Of a stretch of 57,762 bases of DNA, positions 34,533 through 45,925 are shown piece by piece. Source of the stretch: Patescibacteria group bacterium UBA6489 (GTDB taxonomy: Bacteria > Patescibacteriota > Gracilibacteria > BD1-5 > UBA6164); the NCBI GenBank assembly GCA_002435385.1, contig DJMN01000049.1, positions 1 through 57,762 of the forward strand, in the 5' to 3' direction. Position 1 is the stretch's first letter. Each line of letters begins with the position of its first letter. The position numbers were made by a program, and so were the translations under genes. Below the pieces are notes generated by a model, which was given only the letters and a program-made list of their open reading frames with translations, did no database searches and was not told the origin of the DNA.

Positions 34533-35204
34533 TTAGTAACTATATGTACTTAGAGAACTAAAGAATTTAGGGTGAGTATCTATTCTTAATGTTGGATGTA
34601 AAAATGAGAAATTTTTTAGGCTAAAGTAACCTAAATCTAATATAACTTTTCAGGTTATATCATTTTTCTCTATATAATTTCATCTAATAGTACAGTTAGA
34701 GAAACAAGTCCTGCTATCTGTTGAATGTAGTCTATTATCTCACATCACAAAATAACTTCATTCTGGAATTGTATATTCAAATCTGCTTGTTTTATTCCCT
34801 ACTTTAGTACTTCCTAAACTATTTTGATCTAAATATCATTCATCTAGTTCTTTAAATTCATTTGATTGTTGATCTAAAAGGTATACTTTTCATCATTCTA
34901 TAGCTAATGTGTCTCAAGGGAGTCAGATAATTCTTTTTATAAAATATTCTTTATCTTCATCTACTCATGGTTTGAATACTACTACATCTCATCTTTTGGG
35001 ATCACTATCCGTATATGGTATATTTAAATATGAAAATCTATCTACAATAATAAATTCCCTATCATAATATGCACTGTACATTGATTGTCAGCTTATTTGA
35101 AAGGGCATAATTAAGAAAGTTCTTATAAAGAAAACTACTGCTGCTATTATTATTAAATCTTTTAGAAAATCTACAGCTTCTCAAGTAAATGTTTTTTTTG
35201 ACAT
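34533..35204 (-). CDS. lepB: Signal peptidase I
   Basis: A 223-aa membrane serine protease that removes signal peptides. One N-terminal helix (LKDLIIIAAVVFFIRTFLI), then the catalytic Ser in MPFQISGQSMYSAYYDREFI (about residue 37) and the catalytic Lys in FIKRIIGLPGDTLAI (about residue 89). The DNRLHSTDSR block is the family box with the conserved SxDSR. It would process the secreted proteins of this window. Read in table 25, the Gly of SGQSM and of GDTLAI are UGA. Confidence 0.94.
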
Positions 35205-35290
35205 CTATTCTTCTATAATATTTAAAACTTTAAAGAACAAGAAAACTAAATTAATAATCTTTGATTCTTTAAATTAAAACACTTAGACAG

Positions 35291-35335
35291 CTCAATCTAA
35301 AAATTGAGTTTATTTAATCTAAATCGCTTTAGGTT
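35291..35335. other. Two small hairpins in the gap between the PKD gene and lepB
   Basis: CTCAAT...ATTGAG (35291-35308) and AATCTAAA...TTTAGGTT (35316-35335). The remaining gap 35205-35412 holds only these and the terminator at its right. They may form a lepB leader structure; role unknown. Confidence 0.35.
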
Positions 35336-35363
35336 ATATTATATAAATCAAAAGTAATAAATC

Positions 35364-35403
35364 AAAAAATAATAGAAAATATTTTCAATTTTCTATTATT
35401 TTT
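35364..35403 (-). terminator. Terminator of the giant PKD surface-protein gene
   Basis: AAAAAATAATAGAAAAT arm pairs with ATTTTCTATTATTTTT across a 7-base loop; T-rich on the minus strand. Confidence 0.8.
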
Positions 35404-35412
35404 ATTTTAAGG

Positions 35413-38400
35413 CTAGTTTTTTAACCAGTCTGGAACATCCATTCAATCATCCCAAAGCTCTTCTGTTTTTGTATCTTTAGTTGGTGTTTTATCTTTTTTA
35501 TCATCTTTTTTGGCATTTGCATCTTTTGCTTTTGCATCTACATTTTCTTGTATGTCAAAGGAGCCTTGTCACAACCATTCTGGAGTTTTAGACTCTGTTT
35601 TCTTTTCTCATCAAGTTTTTGCTTCTTCCTTAGGCTTTGGTTTAGTTTCTGACTTTGTTTCTTCTTTAGTGTTTGATTCAGCTTTTGATTCCGTTTTATT
35701 CTCTACTTTGGCTTCTGGTTTTGCCTTAGTTTCTGCTTTATTTTCTCATGAATCTAAACTTCATGCTAGCCAGTCTGGTATCTTCTCTTTCTTGGTCTCT
35801 TCTGGTTTTGCTTCTACTTTAGCTTCTGGCTTTACCTTAGTCTCTGTTTTCTTCTCTCATGAATCTAGACTTCAAGCTAACCAATCTGGAACTTTCTCCT
35901 TCTTGGTCTCTTCTGGTTTAGTTTCTACTTTGGCTTCTGTTTTTGGCTTAGTCTCTACTTTTTTATCTCATGCTCACATACTTCATGCTAGCCAATCTGG
36001 AACTTTTTCTTTCTTAACATCTTCTGTTTTCGTCTTAGTTTCTACTTTGGCTTCTGTTTTTGGCTTAGTCTCTGCTTTTTTATCTCATGCTCACATACTT
36101 CATGCTAGCCAATTTGGTGTTTTTTCTTTCTTAACATCTTCTGTTTTCGTCTTAGTTTCTACTTTTGAGTTTAAATTTTTATTATCTGTTGTTTCTTGTT
36201 TTTTAGCTCCTCCTCAAAAACTTCAAGATAACCAATCTGGAATTTTATCATCTTTTTTCTCTCATAAAGTTTCATTCTTTGTAGAAGTTACTTTTTCAAC
36301 TTTAGTATTTTCTGTTTTAATTGGCTCTGTTTTTTGGGTTGGTTGTGAAAAGACAGAAGATTTTGTTTGAATTATACTTTCTTTTTCTTTAGTTTTAGAT
36401 GCTCATGTTCTAATTCATCATAATATATCTTCTCAACTATTATCTACTAAATCTTTTTTATTTTCTTCTTCAAATGATGTTTTTTTGAGAATGAAGTCTG
36501 AAAATCATACATCTTCGTTTTTATTGAAAATTTTATAGTAAATATAGTAAATTACTATTATTCACAGAAATATAGCAAAGAATATTCATACCCAATATAG
36601 AACTGTCATTAATATTCACTTGAAATCTGTTGAGGTTCAATCATTTCATGAGCCTATTTCTTCATCTTCTGCTACTATCTCATTTTTATCTTCCTCTGAT
36701 ATATTGTCAAATCATCCATTTACAAATTTATATAGAAGAGCCTTAAATGTAAGAGCATCATCTTTTGTCATAGCTCAGCTATTTTGTATAGCTTCTAAAA
36801 TTTCTGTTCATAGTTTTTTATTGCTATCTATGTCACTACTTGCATTTATTCTTTCTAGTTTATCAATCAAAATATCATAACAGTTAGTTGTTCATCCTGA
36901 TCAAGTACAAGTTATAGATTCTGGTAAAAAATTTTTTAAAGTGTTAAACACTATATTTTTTTCACTTTTGTCCTGCTGTCAATCTACTAAAAGAGATTCT
37001 AATACCTCTATTATTTCGTCAGATCATTCAACATTTTCTGAGTCAATATAATTCTCAAAATCAATTATGGCTCTTGTTTTTCAAGTATTATCAAACCATT
37101 GTTCTTGTAATCTCTGAATATATTCTGTTGATTTTAATCTATTTACTGTTGGTAATTCAGAAATTAAATCTTTTAATTTTTCTATAATTTCTTTATCTGA
37201 ATCTTTTACTCACTTAAATTCTATTGTTTCTAAATCAATTTCTTTTTCTTCTATGTATTCTTTTATTATTTTTACATCTTTATATGCGATTACTTGACCA
37301 GATTCATTCTTTAGAAATACTCTTACTACTTGCTCTCTGTTTTCATTTAACTTAATATTTGAAACATCTCAAGCTGTGTAACTTGCAGTTCATTTATTAT
37401 CTTCATCATCGTCTTTACCTCAGTTTAAATCAGAATCAACAGATATATCAAAATCTATTATGTATTTATCTATTTCTCATTTACTTTCTCAAAGATAGAA
37501 GAATATTCTTTCTCATTCCTCGGCTAATGTTATAGTGTCATCATCTGATAATTCTGGGTAAGAAAATATGTTTAATCCATCTTTATATGTCTTTAACTTA
37601 TTTTTTATATTTTTTATAACTTTTTTTGTTGTTCCTTTAGTTTTTGTTCATTCAGATATATCTAATCTAACTTCATGTGTTGTCTTTCAATCACTATATG
37701 TATGTTCAAAGTTTTCAGAAGTAGTCTTTGTTCAATCTCCTAAATCCCAATGTAAAGAATCTATTTGCCCTGTACTTTTGTTTAAAAATATAAATTTATT
37801 TCATATAGATATATAATCAAAATCTGGATAAAGTCTATTTAATACATCTATTGTAACATTTTTTGTACTACTTATTCATTTATATTTAACTTTTACTTTT
37901 GAATAAAATTTTCAAGATTTTTTAAATTTATATGTAGTTGTGTTTGTTGTTGTTTCCAATTCATAAAATCAATCACCATCAAAATCCCAACTATATATTG
38001 AAGCATCTTTTATATCTTGTCACAAAATATTTTTTGCATCTACTGTAAATACTACTTCATCTCAAACTGTTACAGAAGAATTGTTTACCTTTAGATTTAT
38101 AAGGGGGGTATTTAGATTATCTCAAGTAACTGTTATAAAATATCTAGATTCTGTAATTTGCTCTGAAGATACTCTATCTTCGTTATTGTCTTTTAGTATA
38201 ACTACAAAGTAATAATGCCCAGTTATTTTAGGTATAACAAATGTTGTATCTGGTTTATTTGTTGCTCTAAAGTCTTGAGGTTCTGAATCTAAATCAGTAT
38301 AATAATACCATAAATATGATTGTATAACTCAATCTTTATCCTTAGCTCATGCCGCACTTACCTTGACTACAAGAGGGTCTCCATCTGGATTTTGTATTTT

Positions 38401-40554
38401 TATATCTAAAGAATCTAATGTAGGGTAAACGTTTCTTACATCTACCATTATTTCTTCTGTATCTGATTGTGCTCAGTCTTTATTTTTTACAGTTAGTTTT
38501 ACATTAAAACATCAAAGTTCATCAAATTTATTATTTACCCTTGGTGAAGTTGAATATTTAGCATTTCATATCTTCCAAGAATATTCTAATCAACTATTTT
38601 TTCAATCTATATTAATACTATCTTGAGAATCAAATTTTACGACACTGACCTTATCTACTATATATGCTCATTTTCAATCACATGCATCAGAATCAAATTC
38701 TATTTCTCATTTTGTTCCCTCTTTAGATACTCAAATAAGTGCAACAGGAGAATCTGAATCTCATACATACACAACTTTAGAATGAGTATTTATATTTCAT
38801 TTTTCATCCCTAACTTTTAGAGTAATTGTATATGTTCAACTTTCATCATATATATGTGTAACACTAGATTGCTTTCATCATTTTTGAGTTCAGTCTCAAA
38901 AATTCCATTCAAAAACTTCTGCTTCTGGAGAAACTGCATCCATTTTTATGTATCATTCTCTTTGTATTGCTCTAGGATATGTTGTAAAGTCAACTGAAAG
39001 TATAGAATTTATATCTATTTTTACTTTCTCAGTTACAGTCATATCATCTAAGTCTCTTACTTCTAATCATACATTATGTGTTCATATAGAATCAAATGTA
39101 TAATAACCTAAAGAACTATCTTCATTCGGGTTTTCTAGATCAACTTTTTCTCAATCAACGTACCATATGAATTTTAGATTTCATTCATCAGAAAAGTCAT
39201 TATCATAACTTTTAGACGCATCAAGAAGTACCATATTTGGTTTGTTCTTTTCTGGAATACTGTAAGCTAATTTTGCTACTGGTGGTCTTGAATTTATACT
39301 TATTATTCTGGTATCAACATCATTATCTCATGTTGAATCAACTACACTTAGTTTTAGGTTAAATTTTCATTTTGAATCAAATTCGTATGAAATTGTTTTT
39401 CATGTATCTCTATAAACAACTTTATCATTAGTTATATCTAGAATTTCCCAAGCATAACTTATGTCTTTTTGATTTCAAGAAGGTCTTGCCGTAAATGTTA
39501 GTTTATCTCATATATGCCCCTCTGTATCTCAAGATGTTATTGTTGCTATTAGATTATGTATAGAAATTTGAAATGTTCTTTCAATTTCTTTTAATTCATT
39601 TGTTACTAGTGTTAATTTTACTGTATAATCTCATTCAGTTGAATATTTTACTCTTTCTACCCTAGGTGGTCAGTCATAACTTCTCGTTATACCATTACCA
39701 AAATCCCATGTTGTTTTTGTAAATTTAGCTCCTGATGTTGGAACGGAACTTGTTGCATCAAAAACTAGTCAGTAACTAGATTCTTCAGGAGTAAATTTTA
39801 CTGTTTGTTGATCTTCTAATACTGATATTCAATTGACTTTTAATACAAGTGAAGCTACTTTTTCTTGTACTGTTATATCAACTTTTTGTCTTAATGGTAA
39901 AACATCTGTATAACCATTTTCATTTTTATGACTTGAAACAACATCTAAAAATATAGAAAATGTTCATTCTTCTGTAAATGTATGATTTATAGATTTGTCT
40001 CTTCATATTACTTTTTGTGCTGTTCATGTATCAATCCACCAAGTATAGTTATATGAAGGTATTTTTGTTCAAGTTGGATCTTGTACTTTTCATCTTAGTG
40101 TAACAGTTAAAGGTGCATTACCACTTTCTGGGCTTACTTCTACATCTCAAGAAATTATTTCTATATCTACTTTTTCTATATATTCAGATAATCTTTGAAC
40201 TATTTCTGTATAATGAGATTTATTACTTGGATTTTTTAATCATTTTCTTAATGATGTTAGTAAATAATTTAAGTAATTATCATTGTCTAAATTATTTCAT
40301 AGATAGTTATATCATGTTTCTGCTAAAGATATCATCTCATTTAAGACATCTTCATCCATTTCACTATCTATTTCCATAGAATCTCTAAGTTTGAAGTATT
40401 CTTTTGATAATAAATATCTATACTCGTTGAAAGTTCATTTATCTATACTTCTTAATTCTGTATATAGATTTATAGAATCTGCCCCATCTCAATGAGCAAA
40501 TCCAAATGAAAACAGTGTAGTTAATGCGATAAAGGCTAATATAATCTTTTTCAT
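35413..40554 (-). CDS. Giant surface protein: PKD-type domains, one membrane helix, tail with seven PDWL motifs
   Basis: A 1713-aa protein in one frame with UGA=Gly. A signal peptide (MKKIILAFIALTTLFSFGFA) opens it. Then come a helical segment and a long series of PKD/Ig-like beta domains, recognised by YSWDFDGDGFYE, TTWDFGNGITRSYDG, EVFEWNFGDGTQKGG, SLHWDLGDGTKTTSE and repeated SGTYTITLKVRD-like strands. Near residues 1318-1345 lies a membrane helix (LYWVGIFFAIFLGIIVIYYI). The remaining roughly 365 residues are Lys/Glu/Thr/Pro-rich and carry seven motifs of the form (I/V/T)P(D/N/E)WL(A/S)GS, in order IPDWLSGS, TPNWLAGS, VPDWLAGS, VPDWLAGS, IPDWLAGS, TPEWLGQGS and the C-terminal VPDWLKN. The topology places this tail in the cytoplasm. 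Likely role: cell-surface binding, signalled or anchored inside by the motif array. Confidence 0.85.
35420..36245 (-). repeat. Tandem coding repeats of the PDWL tail
   Basis: About 110-bp units, each encoding PDWLAGS...EKK.ETK.K.EAKVE.K, are repeated within the 3' part of the PKD gene. Central units at about 35770, 35880, 35990 and 36110 are almost identical at DNA level; outer ones are diverged. Confidence 0.85.
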
Positions 40555-40789
40555 AAATTTACTTAAAATATATATTTGCTTTAATCATATCATAAAAATA
40601 AAGAGATGGCAAAAATTTGAAGGATGAATTTATCAATAAAAATATATAGAAATATTTTTTCTATTTTTTATAAAATACTAAAATCAAGCAAAGCTTTTAT
40701 TAACCTTTTTTATGCAAGGAAATTTGCTTTTATTTTTAAATGTGTATACTACAAGTGTTTAATAATTTTTATTTATATAATTATATTCT

Positions 40790-41236
40790 ATGGACTTAAA
40801 TAGAGCACAAATCATAGGAAATATAACTCAAGATATAGAGTTAAGACAAACTCCAAGTGGGCAAAATGTTACCAGTTTTTCTGTTGCCACAAATAGGAAC
40901 TGGACTGATAATGCTGGTATGAGACAAGAACAAGCAGAGTTTCACAATATAGTTTTATGGTGAAAATTAGCTGAAATTGCAGCTCAATACCTAGGAAAAT
41001 GAAAAAAGGTTTATGTAGAAGGCAGACTTCAAACTAGAACCTGGGAAGCTCAAGATGGGACTAAGAGATATAAAACAGAAATCGTGTGAACCAATTTAAT
41101 AATGTTGGATAAGGCTGGTGGAGCTGACTTTGAGCAAGCTGTTTCTACTTCTGATATATGAAATGATTCTTCTCCTGTTCAAAAGGCTAATAATAAAGCC
41201 GAAGAAGAGATAAGTGTAGAAGATATTCCTTTCTAG
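40790..41236 (+). CDS. ssb: Single-stranded DNA-binding protein
   Basis: A 148-aa SSB. OB-fold marks are MDLNRAQIIGNITQDIELRQ, SFSVATNRNW, EFHNIVLWGKLAEIAAQYLG and KKVYVEGRLQTRTWEAQDG. The linker is short, and the tail ends in EEEISVEDIPF, the acidic protein-interaction tip (usual DDDIPF). It starts a three-gene plus-strand run (ssb, small coiled-coil gene, rsmI). Confidence 0.96.
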
Positions 41237-41283
41237 ATTATTTTTATCAAAACATATAATTTATTTTCTTAATATAAAGATTT

Positions 41284-41718
41284 ATGAAAGTTTTATTGTT
41301 GCTTCCTGCTCTTCTATATATGATAGTTGCACTAATCAATATTGATTTACTAAAAAAGTGAGATACTGTTAACTTTTTAGTAGTTGATAAAGACATTCCT
41401 GTTATTGCTTATACGACTGTATTTTTTATACTTTATGTATTGATAACTTGGTTTATTCTTATTTCTGCAAATATTTTTGTTGATTATAAAAGAAAAAAAC
41501 AAGATAAAGAGATTTGAAAACTTAAATCAAAGTTATTAGATGGACAAGAAGCTTTATTAACAAAGATTGATGAGCATTTTGAAAAAATTTTAAATTCTGC
41601 TATTGAGGAAGGGAATAAAAAAATAGAGGCTTATAAAAAAGAAAATGAAAAGGTTATTTCTAACTTTGAATATAAATTAGATGGTTTTGATAAAAAACTA
41701 GAAAAATTAAAAAAATAA
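41284..41718 (+). CDS. Two-helix membrane protein with a coiled-coil tail
   Basis: A 144-aa protein with two hydrophobic helices (VLLLLPALLYMIVALINI and TVFFILYVLITWFILISANI), then a Lys/Glu-rich coiled coil (KLKSKLLDGQEALLTKIDEH onward). The layout resembles LapA/DUF1049 proteins, but this is only a resemblance. It is 47 bp after ssb and 9 bp before rsmI. Confidence 0.6.
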
Positions 41719-41727
41719 TAATATAAT

Positions 41728-42390
41728 ATGCTTTATATAGTTGCTACTCCTATTTGAAATTTAGAGGATATAACTTATAGGGCTGTCAGAATTTTAAAAG
41801 AGGTTGATTTCATTGCTTGTGAGGACACGAGGACTTCGTGAGTTTTGCTTAAGCATTATGATATAAGTAAACCTCTTTTAAGTTTTCATAGTTATTCTGG
41901 ACAGACTAAAGTTGATAAAATTATTGATTTACTAAAAGAGTGAAAAGATGTTGCTGTTATAAGTGATGCTGGTACTCCTGGAATAAGTGATCCTTGATAT
42001 GTTCTTGTACAAAAGGCTTTGAGTGAGAATATAGAAATATCCCCTATTCCTTGACCTTCTGCTGTTATTACGGCTTTGTCTGCATCTGGTTTACAATCAA
42101 ATCATTTTTTGTATTTGGGTTTTTTGCCTGTGAAGAAATGAAGACAGACTCTTTTTTTGAGGTTACAAGAAAAGAAGGATGAGACTGTTGTTATTTACGA
42201 GTCTGTTCATAGGTTGATTCGTACATTGAAAGATTTAGAAAAATATTTTTGAGAGGAGCATTATATAGTTGTTGGTAGGGAGTTAACTAAAAAGTTTGAG
42301 GAGTTTAGGAGGTGAAGTATAAAAGAGGTGTTGGAGTATTTTGAGAAGACTCCTGGAAAATTGAAGGGAGAATTTGTTGTAATGTTTTAA
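41728..42390 (+). CDS. rsmI: 16S rRNA (cytidine 1402-2'-O)-methyltransferase
   Basis: A 220-aa SAM-dependent tetrapyrrole-methylase-fold enzyme acting on the ribosomal decoding site. Marks are LYIVATPIGNLEDITYRAVR, ACEDTRTSGVLLKHY, AVISDAGTPGISDPGYVLV and PIPGPSAVITALSASGL. The family box GFLP and the segment VVIYESVHRL are also present. Slightly shorter than the usual 280 aa because the extra C-terminal domain is missing. Glycines in TPIGN and PIPGPSA are UGA. Confidence 0.96.
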
Positions 42391-42426
42391 GATTATTCTT
42401 TATCACCTGACCTCACCTCTTAAATT

Positions 42427-42560
42427 CCCCTCTCCTCAAGGAGAGGGGGAAGAATTTTTTAATTCCCCTCCCTTAATCCCTCCCCTTTCTGGAGAGGGAA
42501 AGAAATATGTGATTATTTTTTTACAATTCCTCCCTCAATTGAGGGGGATTAAAGGGAGAT
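42427..42560. repeat. Cluster of three GC-rich palindromes
   Basis: CCCCTCTCCTCAAGGAGAGG (42427-42446, stem continues to 42449), an imperfect CCTCCC...GAGAGGG hairpin (about 42475-42498), and CTCCCTCAATTGAGGGGG (42530-42547) followed by ATTAAAGGGAG. All are far richer in GC than the surroundings. The gap between rsmI and the next gene holds nothing else. Confidence 0.8.
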
Positions 42561-42590
42561 TTTGAAAATTATAGGTAATTAATAAATGTT

Positions 42591-42875
42591 ATGCTGATTT
42601 GAGATTCTTTAAATGATAATAAAAAGAGAGAGACTGTTATTAAGTCTCTTGTTTGGAAGAGTGTTATAGATGTTTATAAAAATGAGAGGGGTATGGATAT
42701 TACTTCATATTTGGTTTCAATTAGGATTAAGTGAAAGACTATTTTTATTAAAACTAATAAGCCTATAATTAATACTGAGTTGTTGATGTTTGCTGACAAA
42801 ATAAAAGAAGTTACTGAAAAGAAACTTCTTGTTATTTGAATAAGGTTTTTTGAGTTTGATATAAAGTATATTTAA
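42591..42875 (+). CDS. Small protein, possibly DUF721/DciA-like
   Basis: A 94-aa cytoplasmic protein. KSLVWKSVIDVYKNERGMDI, then VSIRIKGKTIFIKTNKPIIN and TELLMFADKI resemble the pattern of DUF721/DciA proteins (W..v....L.v.v.sp....EL......i). The match is weak. Its start at 42591 was chosen because the ATG at 42586 meets TAA after eight codons. It is convergent with the next gene. Confidence 0.5.
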
Positions 42876-42879
42876 AAGA

Positions 42880-43119
42880 CTAAAGTTTTTGAAATATTAC
42901 TTTATATCGTTTTCAATCTATTGTTACTATATTTTCTGTTTGTTCTTGCTGACTTGTCTCTAGTATATTTGCTTTGTAGGTTGATAGTGTTTGGGGGGTA
43001 TCTCCTATAAATATTCATACTAATAGTACAAAAGCAGAAATAATTAGTACAACGATTGTTGAACTACTTAGTTTTCGGTCGAAAAAGTCGTAGTATGCCT
43101 CAATAAATCTATTTGTCAT
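42880..43119 (-). CDS. Small single-helix membrane protein
   Basis: A 79-aa protein: charged N-terminus (MTNRFIEAYYDFFDRKLSSS), one helix (TIVVLIISAFVLLVGIFIGD) and a Gln/Thr-rich outer part. Not recognised. Confidence 0.55.
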
Positions 43120-43138
43120 TAATACATGTGTTTAGGAA

Positions 43139-43152
43139 TTAACATGTGTTAA
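43139..43152. promoter_or_regulatory. Palindromic operator-like site
   Basis: TTAACA-TG-TGTTAA is a perfect palindrome around two bases. ACATGTGTT occurs again 18 bp to the left (43124-43132). It lies just upstream of the 79-aa gene. It resembles a binding site for a dimeric regulator. Confidence 0.4.
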
Positions 43153-43194
43153 TATTAAAACATAGATTTTATTTATTGTCAAGAAAAATCTTTT

Positions 43195-44502
43195 TTATCT
43201 TTGCCATCATTCTATTTTAAATACTTTTTCAGTTATTTTTCTTTCTTCTCATCATTTCTTAGGAACAAACCAAAGTTCAAAACGTGCTGGATAATAGTCT
43301 CACCAATCTCATTCATATATTATTATTTCTGTATTATAGAAAAATTTATCTTCTGGTTTATTTGACCATCATATATATTCTGTTGAATCTTCTTTTATAG
43401 AAATTTCTGAAAGAGGGATATTTTTTGTAACTTCAAATACTTTTAGATATACATATCATTCTTCTCATGGATTTATGTTTGCATTAACAAAGTATATTCA
43501 TCATTGCATTCAATTGATTAAAGTAATATCTTCTTTATCTGAAGAGGTTTTGTATTTTGATGTATCTATACTTTGAGAGTCTAAAACATCTTTTAGTTCT
43601 TTTTTTATTTGAGATATTGCTAATTTAGTAAATGGTCTAGAATAATCTTTTGATTCTTCATATATTTCTAAAATTGCTCAATCTGATTTAAGTACAAAAT
43701 GAGATATTTTTCCGTTATAATACTCATGTTCTAATCATCAAAAGATAAATTCCTCATCTCCAACGAATTTTTCAGTAACATTAGGAGAATATTCATTAAC
43801 CATTCATTCTCCGTCAATTCAAATTAAAATTCTAAATTGGTACCACTCTTTTGAAAACTTATTAAAATCACTAGATTTATAATATCAATTAAGACTATTT
43901 TGCCATCTTCAATTGACTATAAATCTTCTATAGGCATATAATTTTCATTCTTCTTCTGTGACAAACCATTTAGGACTACTTGCTAAATAATTTAGTAATA
44001 GATTTCTATTTTTTCATGAAAACTCATTTAATTCAAATAAATCAAGATTTACTTCTGTTCATGAATTGTTTTCTTGTCATGAAAATGATTTTATAAGAGA
44101 TTCTCATTCTATATCAGTTGGTATATTTGCTCAAGTATTAGAACCCCATATAGGTTCTTCCATAATTAGGTTTTTTGGTATAACAATATCTTTAGCGAAA
44201 TTATCTTCACTTGGACCAAATAATTCTGAAAGTAAAACTAAAAAGAAAACAAATATAAATATTAGTAAAGATGCTATTAATAAGAAGATATTTATTATTA
44301 ACTTTTTCCACTTTTTGATAAATATATATGAGATTGTTTTGATTAGGAAAATAACAAGTATAAATAAATATAAAATCAGAGAAATATTTATTATGAATGT
44401 TGGAAGTCCTGTAATTTTTGCAAATGCACTTATTCATAAAAATAGATTCAATGTAAGAAATAAAAGAAAAGATTTTTCTAGAAGTTTTATTAATTTTTTC
44501 AT
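43195..44502 (-). CDS. Membrane-anchored protein of unknown function
   Basis: A 435-aa protein with three hydrophobic helices at the N-terminus (FLLFLTLNLFLWISAFAKI, FIINISLILYLFILVIFLIK and INIFLLIASLLIFIFVFFLV) and about 320 residues outside, rich in Tyr, Trp, Asp and Glu, with beta-strand-like character (GLEHEYYNGKISHFVLKSDG). Family not recognised. Single gene or downstream part of the operon containing the DpnI-like gene. Confidence 0.6.
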
Positions 44503-44573
44503 GTGTCTGTTTATTATAATATTTTAATTTTTATAGTTTTTTGAAGATGAAAAGGTGTTCGTGCATGATTACA

Positions 44574-44792
44574 CTAAATATCAAAACTCTTCAATGTATC
44601 TAGTCTTATTTCATAACAAAATACTTCTGTATAATCTGACTCTAATACCCATTCAAATTCTTTTTTGAAGTTTTCAAATGCTTCTTCCATATTTTTGGCT
44701 TCTACTATTCATAAAACTTGAGAATTTTCTAAAAGATTTCAAGAGTTATCTTCTGTAAATCCTTCATTTGTAAGAAATATATAATTTTTCAT
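44574..44792 (-). CDS. Small hypothetical protein next to the DpnI-like gene
   Basis: A 72-aa soluble acidic protein (MKNYIFLTNEGFTEDNSGNL start; AKNMEEAFENFKKEFEWVLE helix). It starts 15 bp after the stop of the DpnI-like gene, on the same strand, so it is probably co-transcribed. No family recognised. Confidence 0.5.
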
Positions 44793-44807
44793 ATTATCAA
44801 AATTAAT

Positions 44808-45581
44808 TTATAAAACTTTATACTTACCTCATCATAAAAATTCTAAATAATTTCTATCTCTCAAAAATTGTAATTGCTGCCTAATTTTTGGCTTAATATT
44901 ATTATTCTGTGGATATATTTTCCTTAATTCATTTTCAAAAGAATACATTTCTTCTAAACTAAAATTTTCTTTATTTAACTTTTCAATACATTTCATCATA
45001 TCAAATATCCATCATTTTGACTCTTGTTTTTCTTTTTCCAAAAACCTTACTCTATTCCATTCATTTAAAATTTCTGTTCTAGTTTTATAACTTCATTCTC
45101 TTATATAATGTATTTTTCAACTCTCAGGTATCTTATGAAATAAGATGTTTCATCAAGTCCATAACCTAACCTTTCAATTCTTTTGTTTAACTCTTGAGAT
45201 GTTTCTTTTTTGAATTATTCCAGGAATAAAAAAATATTTCGGAACAACTAAAAAGTTGTTTATTGTATAATCTGGTGCATACTTTAAAACAAATAAATGC
45301 ATTGGTTTTTCTATCATTTGTTTTATCATAACATCATATGCTCATCATGGTATGATTTTTCATAATTTTCACTTTGAACTCTTTAGTTCAAAATCCTCAC
45401 TACATTCTCTACAAAACAAGTCATTAACAGGTTTATCAATTTTATGTTTCATCAATGCACTTCAACAAGATGGGCAAAATATATTATTTGCAGTCCAGTG
45501 CTCTGTAAGCATTTTTATTGCTTGTGTTCATCAAACTTTTTTTCAGTCTGCAATAGGATGACTTTGTGATAAATATGGCAT
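44808..45581 (-). CDS. DpnI-type (type IIM) restriction endonuclease
   Basis: A 257-aa protein close in length to DpnI (254 aa), which cuts GATC only when adenine is methylated. It begins with an LTEHW segment and a zinc site CPSCG (about 35-39) plus FCREC (about 57-61). PD-(D/E)XK catalytic residues are in KPVNDLFCRECSEDFELKSS, with E and K in FELKS. FLVVPKYFFIPGIIQKR is the following conserved block. The C-terminal winged-helix reader part has GWIFDMMKCIEKLNKENFSL and KIRQQLQFLRDRNYLEFLGG, nearly colinear with the DpnI end. No methylase gene is adjacent, as expected for this class. It is intact in table 25. Preceded by a small interrupted gene and two palindromes. Confidence 0.92.
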
Positions 45582-45598
45582 ATTTAACTTTTGTTCTA

Positions 45599-45838
45599 TT
45601 AAATCTTATTATTTCTCTTCCACTCAATTTCTCATTTTTCCCTTTCTTCCTCACTTATTATATCTTCTTGATTATAAAAAATTTTATAATTTTCTAAACA
45701 CTTATCATCTTCTAGTTACTTATCTAATCTATCCCACATTAATTCTTTATTTTCATCACTTCAATCATTAGAGTATGTAGCCTCCATTTCACCTATTTCA
45801 TAATACCTTATAATAATTATTTCTGGAAAATCAGCCAT
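45599..45838 (-). pseudogene. Small gene interrupted by an in-frame TAA, just upstream of the DpnI-like gene
   Basis: From ATG at 45838 the frame reads MADFPEIIIIRYYEIGEMEA and on to WDRLDK, then TAA (45716-45718). The same frame continues without shift as LEDDKCLENYKIFYNQEDII and ends ...KRNNKI at TAA 45599. The composition on both sides is equally gene-like, so a 79-codon gene was probably cut by one nonsense change. Alternatively the 40-aa product is functional. It ends 17 bp before the DpnI-like start. Confidence 0.5.
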
Positions 45839-45925
45839 ATAGTAGTTAATTTAAAATATATTTTCATTATATACTTCAAATATATTTTTCTTTTCCAAAA
45901 GATCAAATAAAAAAATCTAATACAT

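Noticed and set aside
35420..36245. Regularly spaced repeats as a CRISPR array
   Set aside because: Units are about 110 bp, coding in one frame, and the spacers are themselves similar; this is a protein repeat.
35510..36370. 286-codon plus-strand frame rich in Ser, Phe and Ala
   Set aside because: It lies antisense to the PDWL tail repeats; its apparent repeats are only the reverse complement of that tail.
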